Shown here piece by piece: positions 8,962 through 16,062 of a stretch of DNA of 34,766 nt. Origin of the DNA: Acetobacteraceae bacterium (GTDB lineage Bacteria > Pseudomonadota > Alphaproteobacteria > Acetobacterales > Acetobacteraceae); assembly GCA_027451405.1 (NCBI GenBank), contig DAIDJM010000010.1:1-34766 (forward strand), given 5' to 3'. How positions within the stretch are numbered: the first letter of the stretch is position 1; every line of letters begins with the position of its first letter. A program made the position numbers and the translations under genes. A model generated the notes under the pieces. The model was not told the DNA's origin. It did no database searches and saw only the letters and a list, made by a program, of their open reading frames with translations.

Positions 8962-9335
8962 AAAATACCCCTCAAAAACTGGCTAACCGTTTGCTTTGTG
9001 AATGGAATGGTAGCAACGGGCAGGTGGCTCAGCAAGCATAGGCGTGGCCAGGGGCGAGCCTTCACCGACCAACCGACCTCACCCCGCGCTTCACCCCCAA
9101 AGCCACAACCCGGCTTTCCGTTCGGCATCAAAACGCCCGCTTTCCGCCCCGGCCCACACCCACCAGCGGCACCGGGCTGCGATCGGGTCAAGACGGGCCG
9201 TCAGGCCCCCGCCGAAGGCGGCGCGAAGCGGTCTTGAGGCGATCGCAGCCCGGTGCCACCCTCAAAACAAATCGGGCACCCGAAACACCCACCCCGAAGC
9301 CAACGAGGCCTGGCCCCAGCCCGCCGACCCATCCC
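8962..9335. other. Gene-free stretch with type B repeat
   Basis: These 374 bases hold the ribosome binding site of the gene at 8961, then the sharp return to high GC near 9050, then type B repeat copy 1 (9111-9257). I see no convincing coding sequence; the open frames here are antisense or Pro/Arg-rich shadows. Confidence 0.6.
9111..9257. repeat. Type B structured repeat, copy 1
   Basis: The element begins CGGCTTTCCGTTCGGC and contains a perfect 18-base inverted repeat: GGCACCGGGCTGCGATCG (9168-9185) and its complement CGATCGCAGCCCGGTGCC (9240-9257). Inside that, TCAAGAC pairs with GTCTTGA, then two small hairpins follow, GGGCC-GTCA-GGCCC and CGCC-GAA-GGCG. The whole can be drawn as a stem carrying two branches. 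Copy 2 is at 9981-10126 and a partial inverted copy at 34238-34291. Confidence 0.85.
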
Positions 9336-9827
9336 TCAACCCGCCCGGCCGCTATCCGCCAGCCCCTTCCCCATCAACAGCCCCATCTCCCCCGGCCGGT
9401 CGCTATATTCCTTCATGGTCCGATAAGGCACCGCGGTGATCTCGGAAATGACATTCAATTTCCCCGCCGTATCAAGCGCGCTGAACCGCCCCGCCCCGGG
9501 CCGCCGCTCATACAGCGCCGCAACCGCCTGCACGGTCCGCACCGGAACAACCGCCAGCACCCGCTCATGCTCCGGCGTGATGTCCCGCGCCGTCAGCACG
9601 CGCGCCGGCACCGCCCGCCCGACCAAAGGCACCGAAACGAAACTCACCTTCCGCGCTTCGCCCGCCGCCTGCGCCCGCGCCGGCGGCTCCGCCGTCAAAT
9701 CCGCCGCGCGGAAATCCACCTCCACGCCGTTATCCTGCCGGAGGTAAACCCGGTCCCCATCGCACTCCACCACGACGCCGCCGCTCTGCCCGCCCCGCCG
9801 CCACACCCTCTGTCCCACCGAAAACAT
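9336..9827 (-). CDS. Conserved-looking protein of unknown function with SH3-like N-terminus
   Basis: A 163-residue protein I do not recognise. The ATG at 9827 has a perfect AGGAGG seven bases upstream, so a longer in-frame extension to 9902 is rejected. Residues 1-48 (FSVGQRVWRRGGQSGGVVVE and following) have the pattern of a small SH3/KOW-type beta barrel: VGxRV, a glycine turn, then alternating hydrophobics with YLRQDNGVEVDF. An Ala/Arg linker follows, then a middle alpha/beta segment (ARKVSFVSVPLVGRAVPARV). The hydrophilic C-terminus contains YRTMKEYSDRPGEMGLLMGK. Codon use matches the high-GC core. It stands alone between two type B repeats and may be a nucleic-acid-binding protein, but that is only a guess from the barrel-like start. 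Confidence 0.75.
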   Translation of the reverse strand: MFSVGQRVWRRGGQSGGVVVECDGDRVYLRQDNGVEVDFRAADLTAEPPARAQAAGEARKVSFVSVPLVGRAVPARVLTARDITPEHERVLAVVPVRTVQAVAALYERRPGAGRFSALDTAGKLNVISEITAVPYRTMKEYSDRPGEMGLLMGKGLADSGRAG

Positions 9828-9980
9828 CAGCCCGCCTCCTCGATTGGCGCACCGCCCCCAATCGCCGAAACTCACACCGCCCAACTCAGCCCGCCAATGC
9901 AAGGATGGGTTGCCGCAGGCAACCCATCACCGGCCCATCAAAACCACCCCCAAGCGCCTCATCATCCCCACCCCAAACCC

Positions 9981-10126
9981 CCGCTTTCCGTTCGGCTCCA
10001 AGAAAGCCCGCTTTCCGCCCCTTTCCACCCAACGGCGGCACCAGGCTGCGATCGGGTCAAGACGGGCCGCAGGCCCTTAGCCGTTGGCGGCGCGAAGCTT
10101 TCCTGAGCCGCTCGCAGCCCGGCGCC
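9981..10126. repeat. Type B structured repeat, copy 2
   Basis: The same order of blocks as copy 1: GCTTTCCGTTCGGC, CCCGCTTTCCGCCCC, then the arm GGCACCAGGCTGCGATCG (10037-10054). The far arm CGCTCGCAGCCCGGCGCC (10109-10126) matches at 15 of 18 pairs. The inner GGGTCAAGACGGGCCG and GGCGGCGCGAAGC blocks are identical to copy 1. Confidence 0.85.
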
Positions 10127-10803
10127 ACGCTGGCCCCGAGCGGGCATCCCAAAAGTGCCCCCCAATCCACCTGAAACGAATATTGATCCGCCGCATGGCG
10201 CCCGGAAAAGCGCTCACGAGGACGGCAAAGGCTCTACCCCTGCGCCTCATCGAGGCCGCCGGGATCCGTCCGGCATTTCGACAGGCCGACGCAAGCAAAC
10301 CGCCGCATTTGAGGCCTGTTGCGCCAGGCCGAGCCACCATTGACATCCTGCAACGGTATGGCAAGCCTTACATCAAGGCACCAGCAGCGCGTTGTTTCGC
10401 CGATGGTAATAGACGGACCCGCCGCCATCCCGGCCAATTGGGCCTGCCATTTTTCGGTCCCAGGCCCTTCAGCGTCTCCGGCATCCGTTGCCGTTCCAGC
10501 TCACTCGCCATCGCTTCGCTCGGCTTCACGCCCGATGGATCTTGACGGGGCTCCCGACAATCAGGCCGCGAATATCGTCCAGCCGCTGAAGAACAATGAG
10601 ATGATCAACTACCCAGCCCGGGCCTCCGGAAACGAAGTTGTGCTCGGCATCGCGAGCTCAACCGGGAATAAGGCCCATACTGCAAGAAACGTCTTTCGGA
10701 CGGGTATCAAATCAAGTAGCAGCCTCCCGACATGCTGGGCTTGCCGCCGCCTCGTGAGGCCAGCCTCCCGCCATCCAAGCCGGGACTAAGGATTTTTTTA
10801 AGG
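10127..10803. other. Gene-poor stretch, no recognised gene
   Basis: About 680 bases of mixed composition. Several frames are open for 60-150 codons, but none has a ribosome binding site and recognisable protein character together. The stretch may contain a decayed gene: one plus-strand frame reads PLKNNEMINYPARASGNE around 10590. I could not identify it. Confidence 0.5.
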
Positions 10804-10983
10804 ATGATAAAAGACCGTGTTTCAGACGAACGGCTGAACGGCCTCTTGGCCACGCTTCCGCTGACCGATACGGATGCATTCTGCAACTGGACCATCTTCA
10901 CCAGAGAAGTGATCTCCATGGCAGAGGAGCTGATCCTCTACCGCACCATCATGCCAAGGCCCGACAACGACCCCCCGCCGTGA
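10804..10983 (+). CDS. Small hypothetical protein
   Basis: A 59-residue frame starting ATG ATA AAA GAC. It reads MIKDRVSDERLNGLLATLPL, followed by TDTDAFCNWTIFTREVISMA and EELILYRTIMPRPDNDPPP. The composition is protein-like (amphipathic helices, balanced charge) rather than the Pro/Arg-rich pattern of shadow frames. AAGGA lies roughly 12 bases upstream and AGG directly abuts the ATG, so initiation is not convincing. I do not recognise it. It could be the surviving tail of a larger decayed gene in the preceding stretch. Confidence 0.4.
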   Translation: MIKDRVSDERLNGLLATLPLTDTDAFCNWTIFTREVISMAEELILYRTIMPRPDNDPPP

Positions 10984-11050
10984 GCGCGGTCCCCGTCACC
11001 CCTCCAACCCCAACACGCCGCAACCCAAGCCCCCCAGAACCGGCCGCGGC

Positions 11051-11079
11051 TTGACAATGTTCTTTTTTTGTTCGATACA
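11051..11079 (+). promoter_or_regulatory. Putative SOS promoter with LexA box
   Basis: TTGACA (11051-11056) is a perfect -35 hexamer, and GATACA (11074-11079), 17 bases on, is a weak -10. The spacer is almost entirely GTTCTTTTTTTGTTC (11059-11073), a perfect match to the alphaproteobacterial LexA consensus GTTC-N7-GTTC. A repressor bound there would block RNA polymerase. Caution: the T-run makes one half of the site low-complexity, and similar GTTCTTTTTT strings occur in the type C repeats. Confidence 0.6.
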
Positions 11080-11085
11080 TCCCAA

Positions 11086-11619
11086 GTGATCCCCAACCCC
11101 TCCCTCGAGGACCTGATCGAGCGCCTCGTCGACGGTCTGAAGGAAACCGTCGGCGCCCCGCGCGCCGAAGACCCGCCCGCCCGCTTCCACGCCAGCATGT
11201 GGCTGCTCCATGCCGTCACGCGCCTCATCATGCTGATCATCCGGCTCCAGAAAGGCCTGCTCCGCCCGCTCCGCCTCTCCACCCCAAGCGACAACGACGC
11301 CACACCGCGCGGCCCCGCCGATCGCTGCTTCATCGTCCCCCGCCTCCGCGGCTGGCTCCTCGATCGCTGGCCCGAAACCAGCCCGCTCGCCCAGATCATG
11401 GCCGAACTCCTGGCCCACCCCACCCTGCAAAGCCTCCTCGCCCAGGAACCCTCCCGCTTCACCCACGCCCTCCGCCCCCTCTGCCACGCCCTCGCCCTCG
11501 ACCCGCCCGAGCCCGCCCCCCACGCGGCGCCCGACACCCCCGAGTGGTCCCCCTCCGCCGATGGCGAGCCCCGCCCGAGCCCGGTTTTCCTCCAACCCCT
11601 TTTTCCAAAAACCGCCTGA
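11086..11619 (+). CDS. Unknown protein, probably SOS-regulated
   Basis: A 177-residue protein read from GTG at 11086; a TTG at 11068 is in frame but lies inside the LexA box, so it is not used. The sequence begins VIPNPSLEDLIERLVDGLKE, an amphipathic helix. A hydrophobic stretch around residues 38-55 (MWLLHAVTRLIMLIIRLQKG) is amphipathic rather than a clear membrane helix. Two further helical segments follow (LRGWLLDRWPETSPLAQIMA and FTHALRPLCHALAL) before a Pro-rich tail. I do not recognise the family. If transcription starts from the promoter above, the message would be nearly leaderless. Its position right after the LexA box suggests a DNA-damage-induced role, which is inference only. Confidence 0.65.
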   Translation: MIPNPSLEDLIERLVDGLKETVGAPRAEDPPARFHASMWLLHAVTRLIMLIIRLQKGLLRPLRLSTPSDNDATPRGPADRCFIVPRLRGWLLDRWPETSPLAQIMAELLAHPTLQSLLAQEPSRFTHALRPLCHALALDPPEPAPHAAPDTPEWSPSADGEPRPSPVFLQPLFPKTA

Positions 11620-11672
11620 TCGGGCGCGCTCGTTGGCACGCCCATTTTGTTGCGGTATCAGAATAAAAAGAG

Positions 11673-11786
11673 GTTCTTTTTTGAAAAAAAGAACCAAAAA
11701 GCTTTTGCTCGTTGGCCCGAGCGGGCCCCACCGCCTCGCCCCAAAAACCGAAAGTCTTTTGGCTTCTTTTTCTTCAGAAAAAGAAG
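11673..11786. repeat. Type C nested-hairpin repeat, copy 1
   Basis: It starts with the palindrome GTTCTTTTTT-G-AAAAAAAGAAC (11673-11694). It ends with CTTCTTTTTC-TTCA-GAAAAAGAAG (11763-11786, ten perfect pairs). Between them CCAAAA..AG near 11694 can pair with CTTTTGG near 11756. The same plan occurs at 31299-31410 and, interrupted, at 33625. Confidence 0.75.
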
Positions 11787-11793
11787 AATCCCT

Positions 11794-12327
11794 TCAAATC
11801 AACCTCGCCGCGAGCAGCGGCCCCGCCGCCACCGCCTCCATCCCGATCCGCACCGCATTGCCCCCGCTCCGCCGCGCCTCCCGCAGCGCCCGCCCGGCGG
11901 CATCGAACAGCAAAGCCGCGTTCCGGCCCGCCCCTGGCACCAGGCTGGCCGCCCCCGCGCTGAGCCCGATCACGCCCGGCGGCGTAATCCCGAGATGCGG
12001 CAGCGCCAGCGCCTCGACACCCGCCCGCAGCCGCTCCGCGACATCGCTGCACTCGGCCGTGCCCGCCCCGGGCAACAGCACGGCCACGATCCCGCCGCCC
12101 AGTTCCGCCACATGATCGCTCGCGCCGCGCAACTGTTCGCGCAGGCAGCAAAGCACCGCCAGCCGGCAGCTCTCGGTCGCCGCGCTGCCGTAGAAGCTCG
12201 CATATTCCGACAGGTGGTCGATCACGAAAACGACGATGCCGAGCGGCTTGCGCGCCGTTTCCGCCTCGCGCCAAAGCCGGCCCGCCTCTTCCGCCAAAGG
12301 AACCGAATTCGTCGCCTGCACGCCCAT
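11794..12327 (-). CDS. Catalytically inactive GGDEF-domain protein
   Basis: A 177-residue stand-alone domain that aligns by eye to the GGDEF domain of the upstream neighbour (shared CLREQLRG, FYG, LLPG). The active site is gone. GG[DE]EF reads GGGIV (residues 77-81). The metal/substrate motif LDVDRFKSYND reads FVIDHLSEYAS, losing one Asp, the Lys, the Asn and the final Asp. The DPLTGLxNRR segment is absent. It therefore cannot make cyclic di-GMP. Such domains usually act as binding or regulatory modules. ATG at 12327 has GGAGA upstream; a GTG at 12363 is the alternative. It lies 54 bases downstream of the active cyclase on the same strand, so probably one operon and a tandem duplication. Confidence 0.85.
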   Translation of the reverse strand: MGVQATNSVPLAEEAGRLWREAETARKPLGIVVFVIDHLSEYASFYGSAATESCRLAVLCCLREQLRGASDHVAELGGGIVAVLLPGAGTAECSDVAERLRAGVEALALPHLGITPPGVIGLSAGAASLVPGAGRNAALLFDAAGRALREARRSGGNAVRIGMEAVAAGPLLAARLI

Positions 12328-12381
12328 GCCAGCTCTCCGCCTCGCCGGCGCGGACAGTGGCACCCCAGGTTTGCCCGACCC

Positions 12382-13662
12382 TTAACCGACCGACCCTGAA
12401 CCGACCGGCGCGCCGCGCGACGTGCCGAGCCCGCCCAGCCCCGGCGGCATCGCCGGCCCAAGATCGGCCACGCAAACCCGGTTGCGGCCCGATTCCTTGG
12501 CGGCGTAGAGCGCCGTGTCGGCCGCCGAGAACAGATCCGCGCAGCGCAGCCCGCCGCTCGCCCGCAAACTCGCCACCCCGGCCGACACCGTCACCCGCCC
12601 CTCGGAATCGAGCCCGAGATGCGGCAGATCGAGATCGGCGACCGCCCCGCGGAGCCGCTCCGCGATTTCGGCGCAGGTCGGCGCATCCAGACCCGGCAGC
12701 AGCACCGCGAACTCCTCGCCGCCGAGCCGCGCCACGAGATCGGTCGTCCCGCGCAACTGCTCCCGCAGGCACCGCCCCACCATCTGCAGGCAGCGATCGC
12801 CCCCGGGATGACCATAGAAATCGTTGTAGGATTTGAACCGGTCCACATCGAGCATGACGAGCCCGAGCGGCTCGCCGCAGCCCTCCGCCTTCTGCCAGAG
12901 CGCGTTCAGCCACGAATCATAGGCCCGCCGGTTGGCGAGCCCCGTCAGCGGATCGCGCCGCACCAGCTCATCGAGCTCCTGGTTGCGCAGCGACAGATCC
13001 TCCCCGCGCAGCCTCTCCCGCAGCAGCAGCAGATAGCTGCGCCGCTGCAACAACTCCAGCCGCCAGTTCGCCACCAGCGTGAAGACCCCGGTCGCCACCG
13101 TGAGCAACACCAGGTCGCGCCGGACCGGATCGGCGAGCCCGGAGCCGCGCAGCACGAGATCGCCCACGAACCCCACGAGGATCGCCACCACCCCCGAGAG
13201 CGCGAAGCGGAACCGCAGCGGCACGCCGAGCGTGCTGTACACGATCAGGGTAATGACCCCGGCGGCGTAGAGCGTGTGTTCGGGAGACCGGCTCTTGGCG
13301 AACAGGAACGTCACGACCAGCGCGTTCAGAACGTTGGCAAACCATTGCAGCGTTTCGCGCAGCAGCGGCGGCGGGTCGAAGCGCATCGCCAGCGCCACCG
13401 CGAACCCCACCATCAGCGAGGTTTCGAGATAGAGCCGCCAGGAGAGCAGCGCCACATCCGGCAGCGCCGCGCAGAGCGCCGGAAAGATCGCGAGCCCGGT
13501 CAGCGTCCCGGTGAACCCCGCCCGGCACAACATCAGCGAGCGCTCGCGCCGCGTGTCCGCCTCGTAACGGGCCTCGAGCGCAGGCGGAAACACCAGCTTG
13601 AGCCAGCTCTGATGCCGGCTCAGCCAGGCTTCGATCAGGGGCGGATACTCGGTCTCGGCCAT
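12382..13662 (-). CDS. Membrane-bound diguanylate cyclase
   Basis: A 426-residue protein that makes cyclic di-GMP from two GTP. Residues 45-200 hold about six hydrophobic segments, forming an integral membrane sensor of unassigned type. A helical linker (205-235) leads to an intact GGDEF domain: RDPLTGLANRR (236-246), LDVDRFKSYND (271-281) and GGEEF (314-318), then TVSAGVAS and AADTALYAAKESGRNRV. The product-inhibition site RxxD five residues before GGEEF reads GTTD (305-308), so the canonical I-site arginine is missing. ATG at 13662 is preceded by GAGG. The downstream gene is a dead paralogue of its catalytic domain. Confidence 0.93.
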   Translation of the reverse strand: MAETEYPPLIEAWLSRHQSWLKLVFPPALEARYEADTRRERSLMLCRAGFTGTLTGLAIFPALCAALPDVALLSWRLYLETSLMVGFAVALAMRFDPPPLLRETLQWFANVLNALVVTFLFAKSRSPEHTLYAAGVITLIVYSTLGVPLRFRFALSGVVAILVGFVGDLVLRGSGLADPVRRDLVLLTVATGVFTLVANWRLELLQRRSYLLLLRERLRGEDLSLRNQELDELVRRDPLTGLANRRAYDSWLNALWQKAEGCGEPLGLVMLDVDRFKSYNDFYGHPGGDRCLQMVGRCLREQLRGTTDLVARLGGEEFAVLLPGLDAPTCAEIAERLRGAVADLDLPHLGLDSEGRVTVSAGVASLRASGGLRCADLFSAADTALYAAKESGRNRVCVADLGPAMPPGLGGLGTSRGAPVGSGSVG

Positions 13663-13731
13663 CGATCCTCATTGTCCGAATCAAGGCCGGCAGGCAGGCC
13701 GGAATTTAACCGCCGGAAGGTTATTCCACCT

Positions 13732-14976
13732 TTAACAGCCCCCGGCCTCCGCGCTCGCGATAGGGCCGGCCAGCCATTCCCGCAGATCAAAGGCCGGATC
13801 GCGCAGCCTCTCGGCGTCGAGCGGCGCCGGGCGCGCCAGCAGACGCCGCGCGAGCATATGTTCCGCCGGCATATTGACGCTGTCGACGCCGACCGCGACG
13901 CCTCCGCGCAGGTAGAAGACGGAAAAGCGCCGCGTCTGCGGGTCCCCCCGCACGATCCGCGCATCCGCGCCGAACGGCAGCCCCGCCATCTGCAATTTGA
14001 GGTCGAACTGATCGGACCAGAACCAGGGAACCCCGGCCGGCGGGCGCACCGCGCCGGCGATCGCCGCCCCCACCGTGCGCCCCTGCTCGATCGCGTTCTG
14101 CACCGATTCGAACCGCATCGCCGCCCCCGCGAGCGGGCGGAACTGCCGCGCGCAATCCCCCGCGGCGAAAATGCCGGGCAGCCCGCTCTCGCCGCTGGGC
14201 CCCACCTCGATCCCGTCCGCCCCCGCGATGCCGAGCCCCGCCACCAGCTCCAGGTTCGGCACCGCCCCCGCCGCCACCAGCACGAGGTCCGCCGCGAACC
14301 GCTCGCCCGCCGCGGTGCGCACCGCCCGCACCCGCCCCTCGCCCTCGATCGCGGCCACGCGCGCGCCGCAATGGACCGCCACCCCATGCCGCGCATGTTC
14401 CGCCGCGAGAAAGGCCGACATCTCCGGCCCGGTCACCCGCGCCAGCACCCGCGGCGCGGCCTCGAGAACCGTGATGCGCCGCCCGGTCCCGGCCAGCGCC
14501 GCCGCCACCTCGAGTCCGATATAGCCGCCGCCGATCACCACCACCGACGCCACCTCGCCGAGACGGGACGCGATCCCGTCCGCATCGCTCCGCCCGCGCA
14601 GCGAGACCACCCCGTCAAGCCCCGCCCCCGGCACATCGAGCCGCCGGGCCCGCGCTCCGGTCGCGATCACGAGCTGGTCGAAACGGATCGTGCCCGTGCC
14701 GGTGCGCGCCCGCCCCGGCCCCTCGATCGCCTCGATCCGGGTCGCCGGCAGCCACTCGATGCGCTGCTCCGCGTAGAAGCGCTCCGCCTTCAGCGGCAAC
14801 TCGGCCGCCGGCACCGCGCCGAGCAGATAGGCTTTCGAAAGGGGCGGCCGCTGATACGGCGCCCAGGGCTCGTCGCCGGCGATCCGGATCGGCCCGGCAT
14901 AGCCGCGGGCCCGGGCTTCCGCCGCAGCCGAGACGGCCGCCTGGCCGCCGCCGGCGATCAACAGCCCGTGGGTCAT
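13732..14976 (-). CDS. FAD-dependent ferredoxin/rubredoxin reductase-like oxidoreductase
   Basis: A 414-residue flavoprotein of the putidaredoxin/rubredoxin-NAD reductase group. It has the FAD-binding GGGQAAVSAAAEAR near the N-terminus, the family signature PYQRPPLSKAYL (about 41-52), LVIATGAR, a second dinucleotide loop VVVIGGGYIGLEVA (about 145-158) for NAD(P)H, and GIFAAGDCAR for the FAD pyrophosphate. The C-terminal domain has the WSDQFDLKLQMAGL type sequence typical for this group. It likely passes electrons from NAD(P)H to a ferredoxin of an oxygenase, but no such partner is seen nearby. The frame is open to 15027, overlapping the tRNA gene; the ATG at 14976 is chosen because it gives the normal N-terminus. 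Confidence 0.92.
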   Translation of the reverse strand: MTHGLLIAGGGQAAVSAAAEARARGYAGPIRIAGDEPWAPYQRPPLSKAYLLGAVPAAELPLKAERFYAEQRIEWLPATRIEAIEGPGRARTGTGTIRFDQLVIATGARARRLDVPGAGLDGVVSLRGRSDADGIASRLGEVASVVVIGGGYIGLEVAAALAGTGRRITVLEAAPRVLARVTGPEMSAFLAAEHARHGVAVHCGARVAAIEGEGRVRAVRTAAGERFAADLVLVAAGAVPNLELVAGLGIAGADGIEVGPSGESGLPGIFAAGDCARQFRPLAGAAMRFESVQNAIEQGRTVGAAIAGAVRPPAGVPWFWSDQFDLKLQMAGLPFGADARIVRGDPQTRRFSVFYLRGGVAVGVDSVNMPAEHMLARRLLARPAPLDAERLRDPAFDLREWLAGPIASAEAGGC

Positions 14977-14999
14977 GGTCGGTCGTCGCTCTCGGCCAA

Positions 15000-15076
15000 T
15001 GGTCGGAGCGGCGGGATTTGAACCCACGGCCCCCAGTCCCCCAGACTGATGCGCTACCAGGCTGCGCTACGCTCCG
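15000..15076 (-). tRNA. tRNA-Pro (anticodon GGG)
   Basis: Read on the minus strand, the seven-base acceptor arm CGGAGCG pairs with CGCTCCG. The D-arm GCGCAGCCTGGTAGCGC, the anticodon stem TCAGT/ACTGG with loop CTGGGGG, and the T-arm with GGTTCAAATCC are all present. Discriminator A and an encoded CCA (15000-15002) complete a 77-base tRNA. It follows merR directly. Confidence 0.97.
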
Positions 15077-15143
15077 ACGCGCGAGGTCTAGCAGCGCGAG
15101 GACGGGTTCGCCAGCCTCCGGCAAAGCCCCGCCACAACGCCCC

Positions 15144-15653
15144 TCAGCCGAGCAGCCGGCGGATCGCCTCCAGCTCGGCCAGCACGTGCGCGAGCCCCGC
15201 CCGCAAGCGCTCCACCTCGGTGAGCCGCCGCACCGGCGCCGGCGGCTCGGGCATGGTCAGGACCATCTGCGGGGCCGCCGGCACCACGCGCTCGGCCTCG
15301 GCCTCGGCGCGCTCAGCCGCGGTCGCCGGCGGGATATTGTCGGCCAGACGCCCGCCGCCCTCCCGCAACAGCCGCTGCACCCCCTTGATCGTGTAGCCCT
15401 GGATGTAGAGCAGGTCGGAAATGCGCCGCAGCAGCGCGATATCGTCCGGCCGGTAATAGCGCCGTCCGCCGCCCCGCTTGAGCGGCTTCACCTGCGGGAA
15501 CTTGGTCTCCCAGAAGCGCAGCACGTGTTGGGGGATGTGAAGCTCGTCGGCCACCTCGCTGATCGTACGGAAGGCGCCCGCGGCCTTGCGCAGCCGCCTT
15601 GGGCCGTCAGCCGTCTCGGCATCGTCGTTCGCAGGGGAAGCCGGCGGTATCAT
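15144..15653 (-). CDS. MerR-family transcriptional regulator
   Basis: A 169-residue protein with one N-terminal MerR winged helix: [45 protein letters not shown] (about residues 28-80). It continues with [14 protein letters not shown]. The C-terminal half is Ala/Glu-rich with a short closing coil ([19 protein letters not shown]) that could dimerise. There are no clustered cysteines of metal sensors. Its ATG overlaps the ihfA stop by four bases (ATGA), so the two are translationally coupled. This ihfA-merR pair upstream of tRNA-Pro is a common alphaproteobacterial arrangement. The target is unknown. Confidence 0.92.
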   Translation of the reverse strand: MIPPASPANDDAETADGPRRLRKAAGAFRTISEVADELHIPQHVLRFWETKFPQVKPLKRGGGRRYYRPDDIALLRRISDLLYIQGYTIKGVQRLLREGGGRLADNIPPATAAERAEAEAERVVPAAPQMVLTMPEPPAPVRRLTEVERLRAGLAHVLAELEAIRRLLG

Positions 15654-15967
15654 TCATCCTCGCCTGCATCGCCGGGCAGCTTATCCCCATTGATGCCGGC
15701 CTTCAGCACCTGACTGGGGCGGAACACCAGAACCCGCCGCGGCAGGATCGGCACTTCCATGCCCGTCTTCGGGTTGCGGCCGATGCGCCGCCCTTTCTGA
15801 CGTACCGAGAAGGTGCCGAAACCGCTGATCTTGACCGATTCGCCGGCTTCGAGCGCCGCCGCGACCCGGGCCAGCACGTCCTCCAGCAAGGCTGCGGAAT
15901 CGTTCCGCGAGAGCCCCACCTGCGTGTAGATCCGCTCCGCGAGGTGCGCCCGGGTGATCGTCGGCAT
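15650..15967 (-). CDS. ihfA: Integration host factor subunit alpha
   Basis: A 105-residue DNA-bending protein of the HU/IHF family. It has [20 protein letters not shown] (N-terminal helices), [20 protein letters not shown] (the beta-sheet with the conserved FGTF), and the arm [20 protein letters not shown] with the Pro that intercalates into DNA. The short tail is acidic. With IhfB (not in the window) it would form the heterodimer. It is placed 95 bases after fabH and overlaps merR by four bases, as in the conserved plsX-fabH-ihfA-merR operon. Confidence 0.96.
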   Translation of the reverse strand: MPTITRAHLAERIYTQVGLSRNDSAALLEDVLARVAAALEAGESVKISGFGTFSVRQKGRRIGRNPKTGMEVPILPRRVLVFRPSQVLKAGINGDKLPGDAGEDE

Positions 15968-16062
15968 TGCTCGGGAGCGTATCGAACGGCGCTCGGGGCG
16001 TCAAAGGAAATCCGTGAGTTTCAGGCGCTTAGGTGTGACCGGCCGCCCTTCGGACCTGTTGC

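Noticed and set aside
9111-10126. CRISPR-like array
   Set aside because: Only two long repeats with an entire gene between them; no short regular spacers.
11673-11694. LexA-type site in the type C repeat (GTTC near the start)
   Set aside because: The second half is GAAC in palindromic arrangement rather than a direct GTTC seven bases on, so it does not fit the alphaproteobacterial box.
12619-15021. 800-codon plus-strand frame across the cyclase and flavoprotein genes
   Set aside because: Crosses two clear minus-strand genes and is Arg/Pro/His-rich throughout.
14977-15027. Upstream extension of the flavoprotein to 15027
   Set aside because: It would run into the tRNA-Pro gene; MTHGLLIAGGGQAA at 14976 is the proper flavoprotein start.
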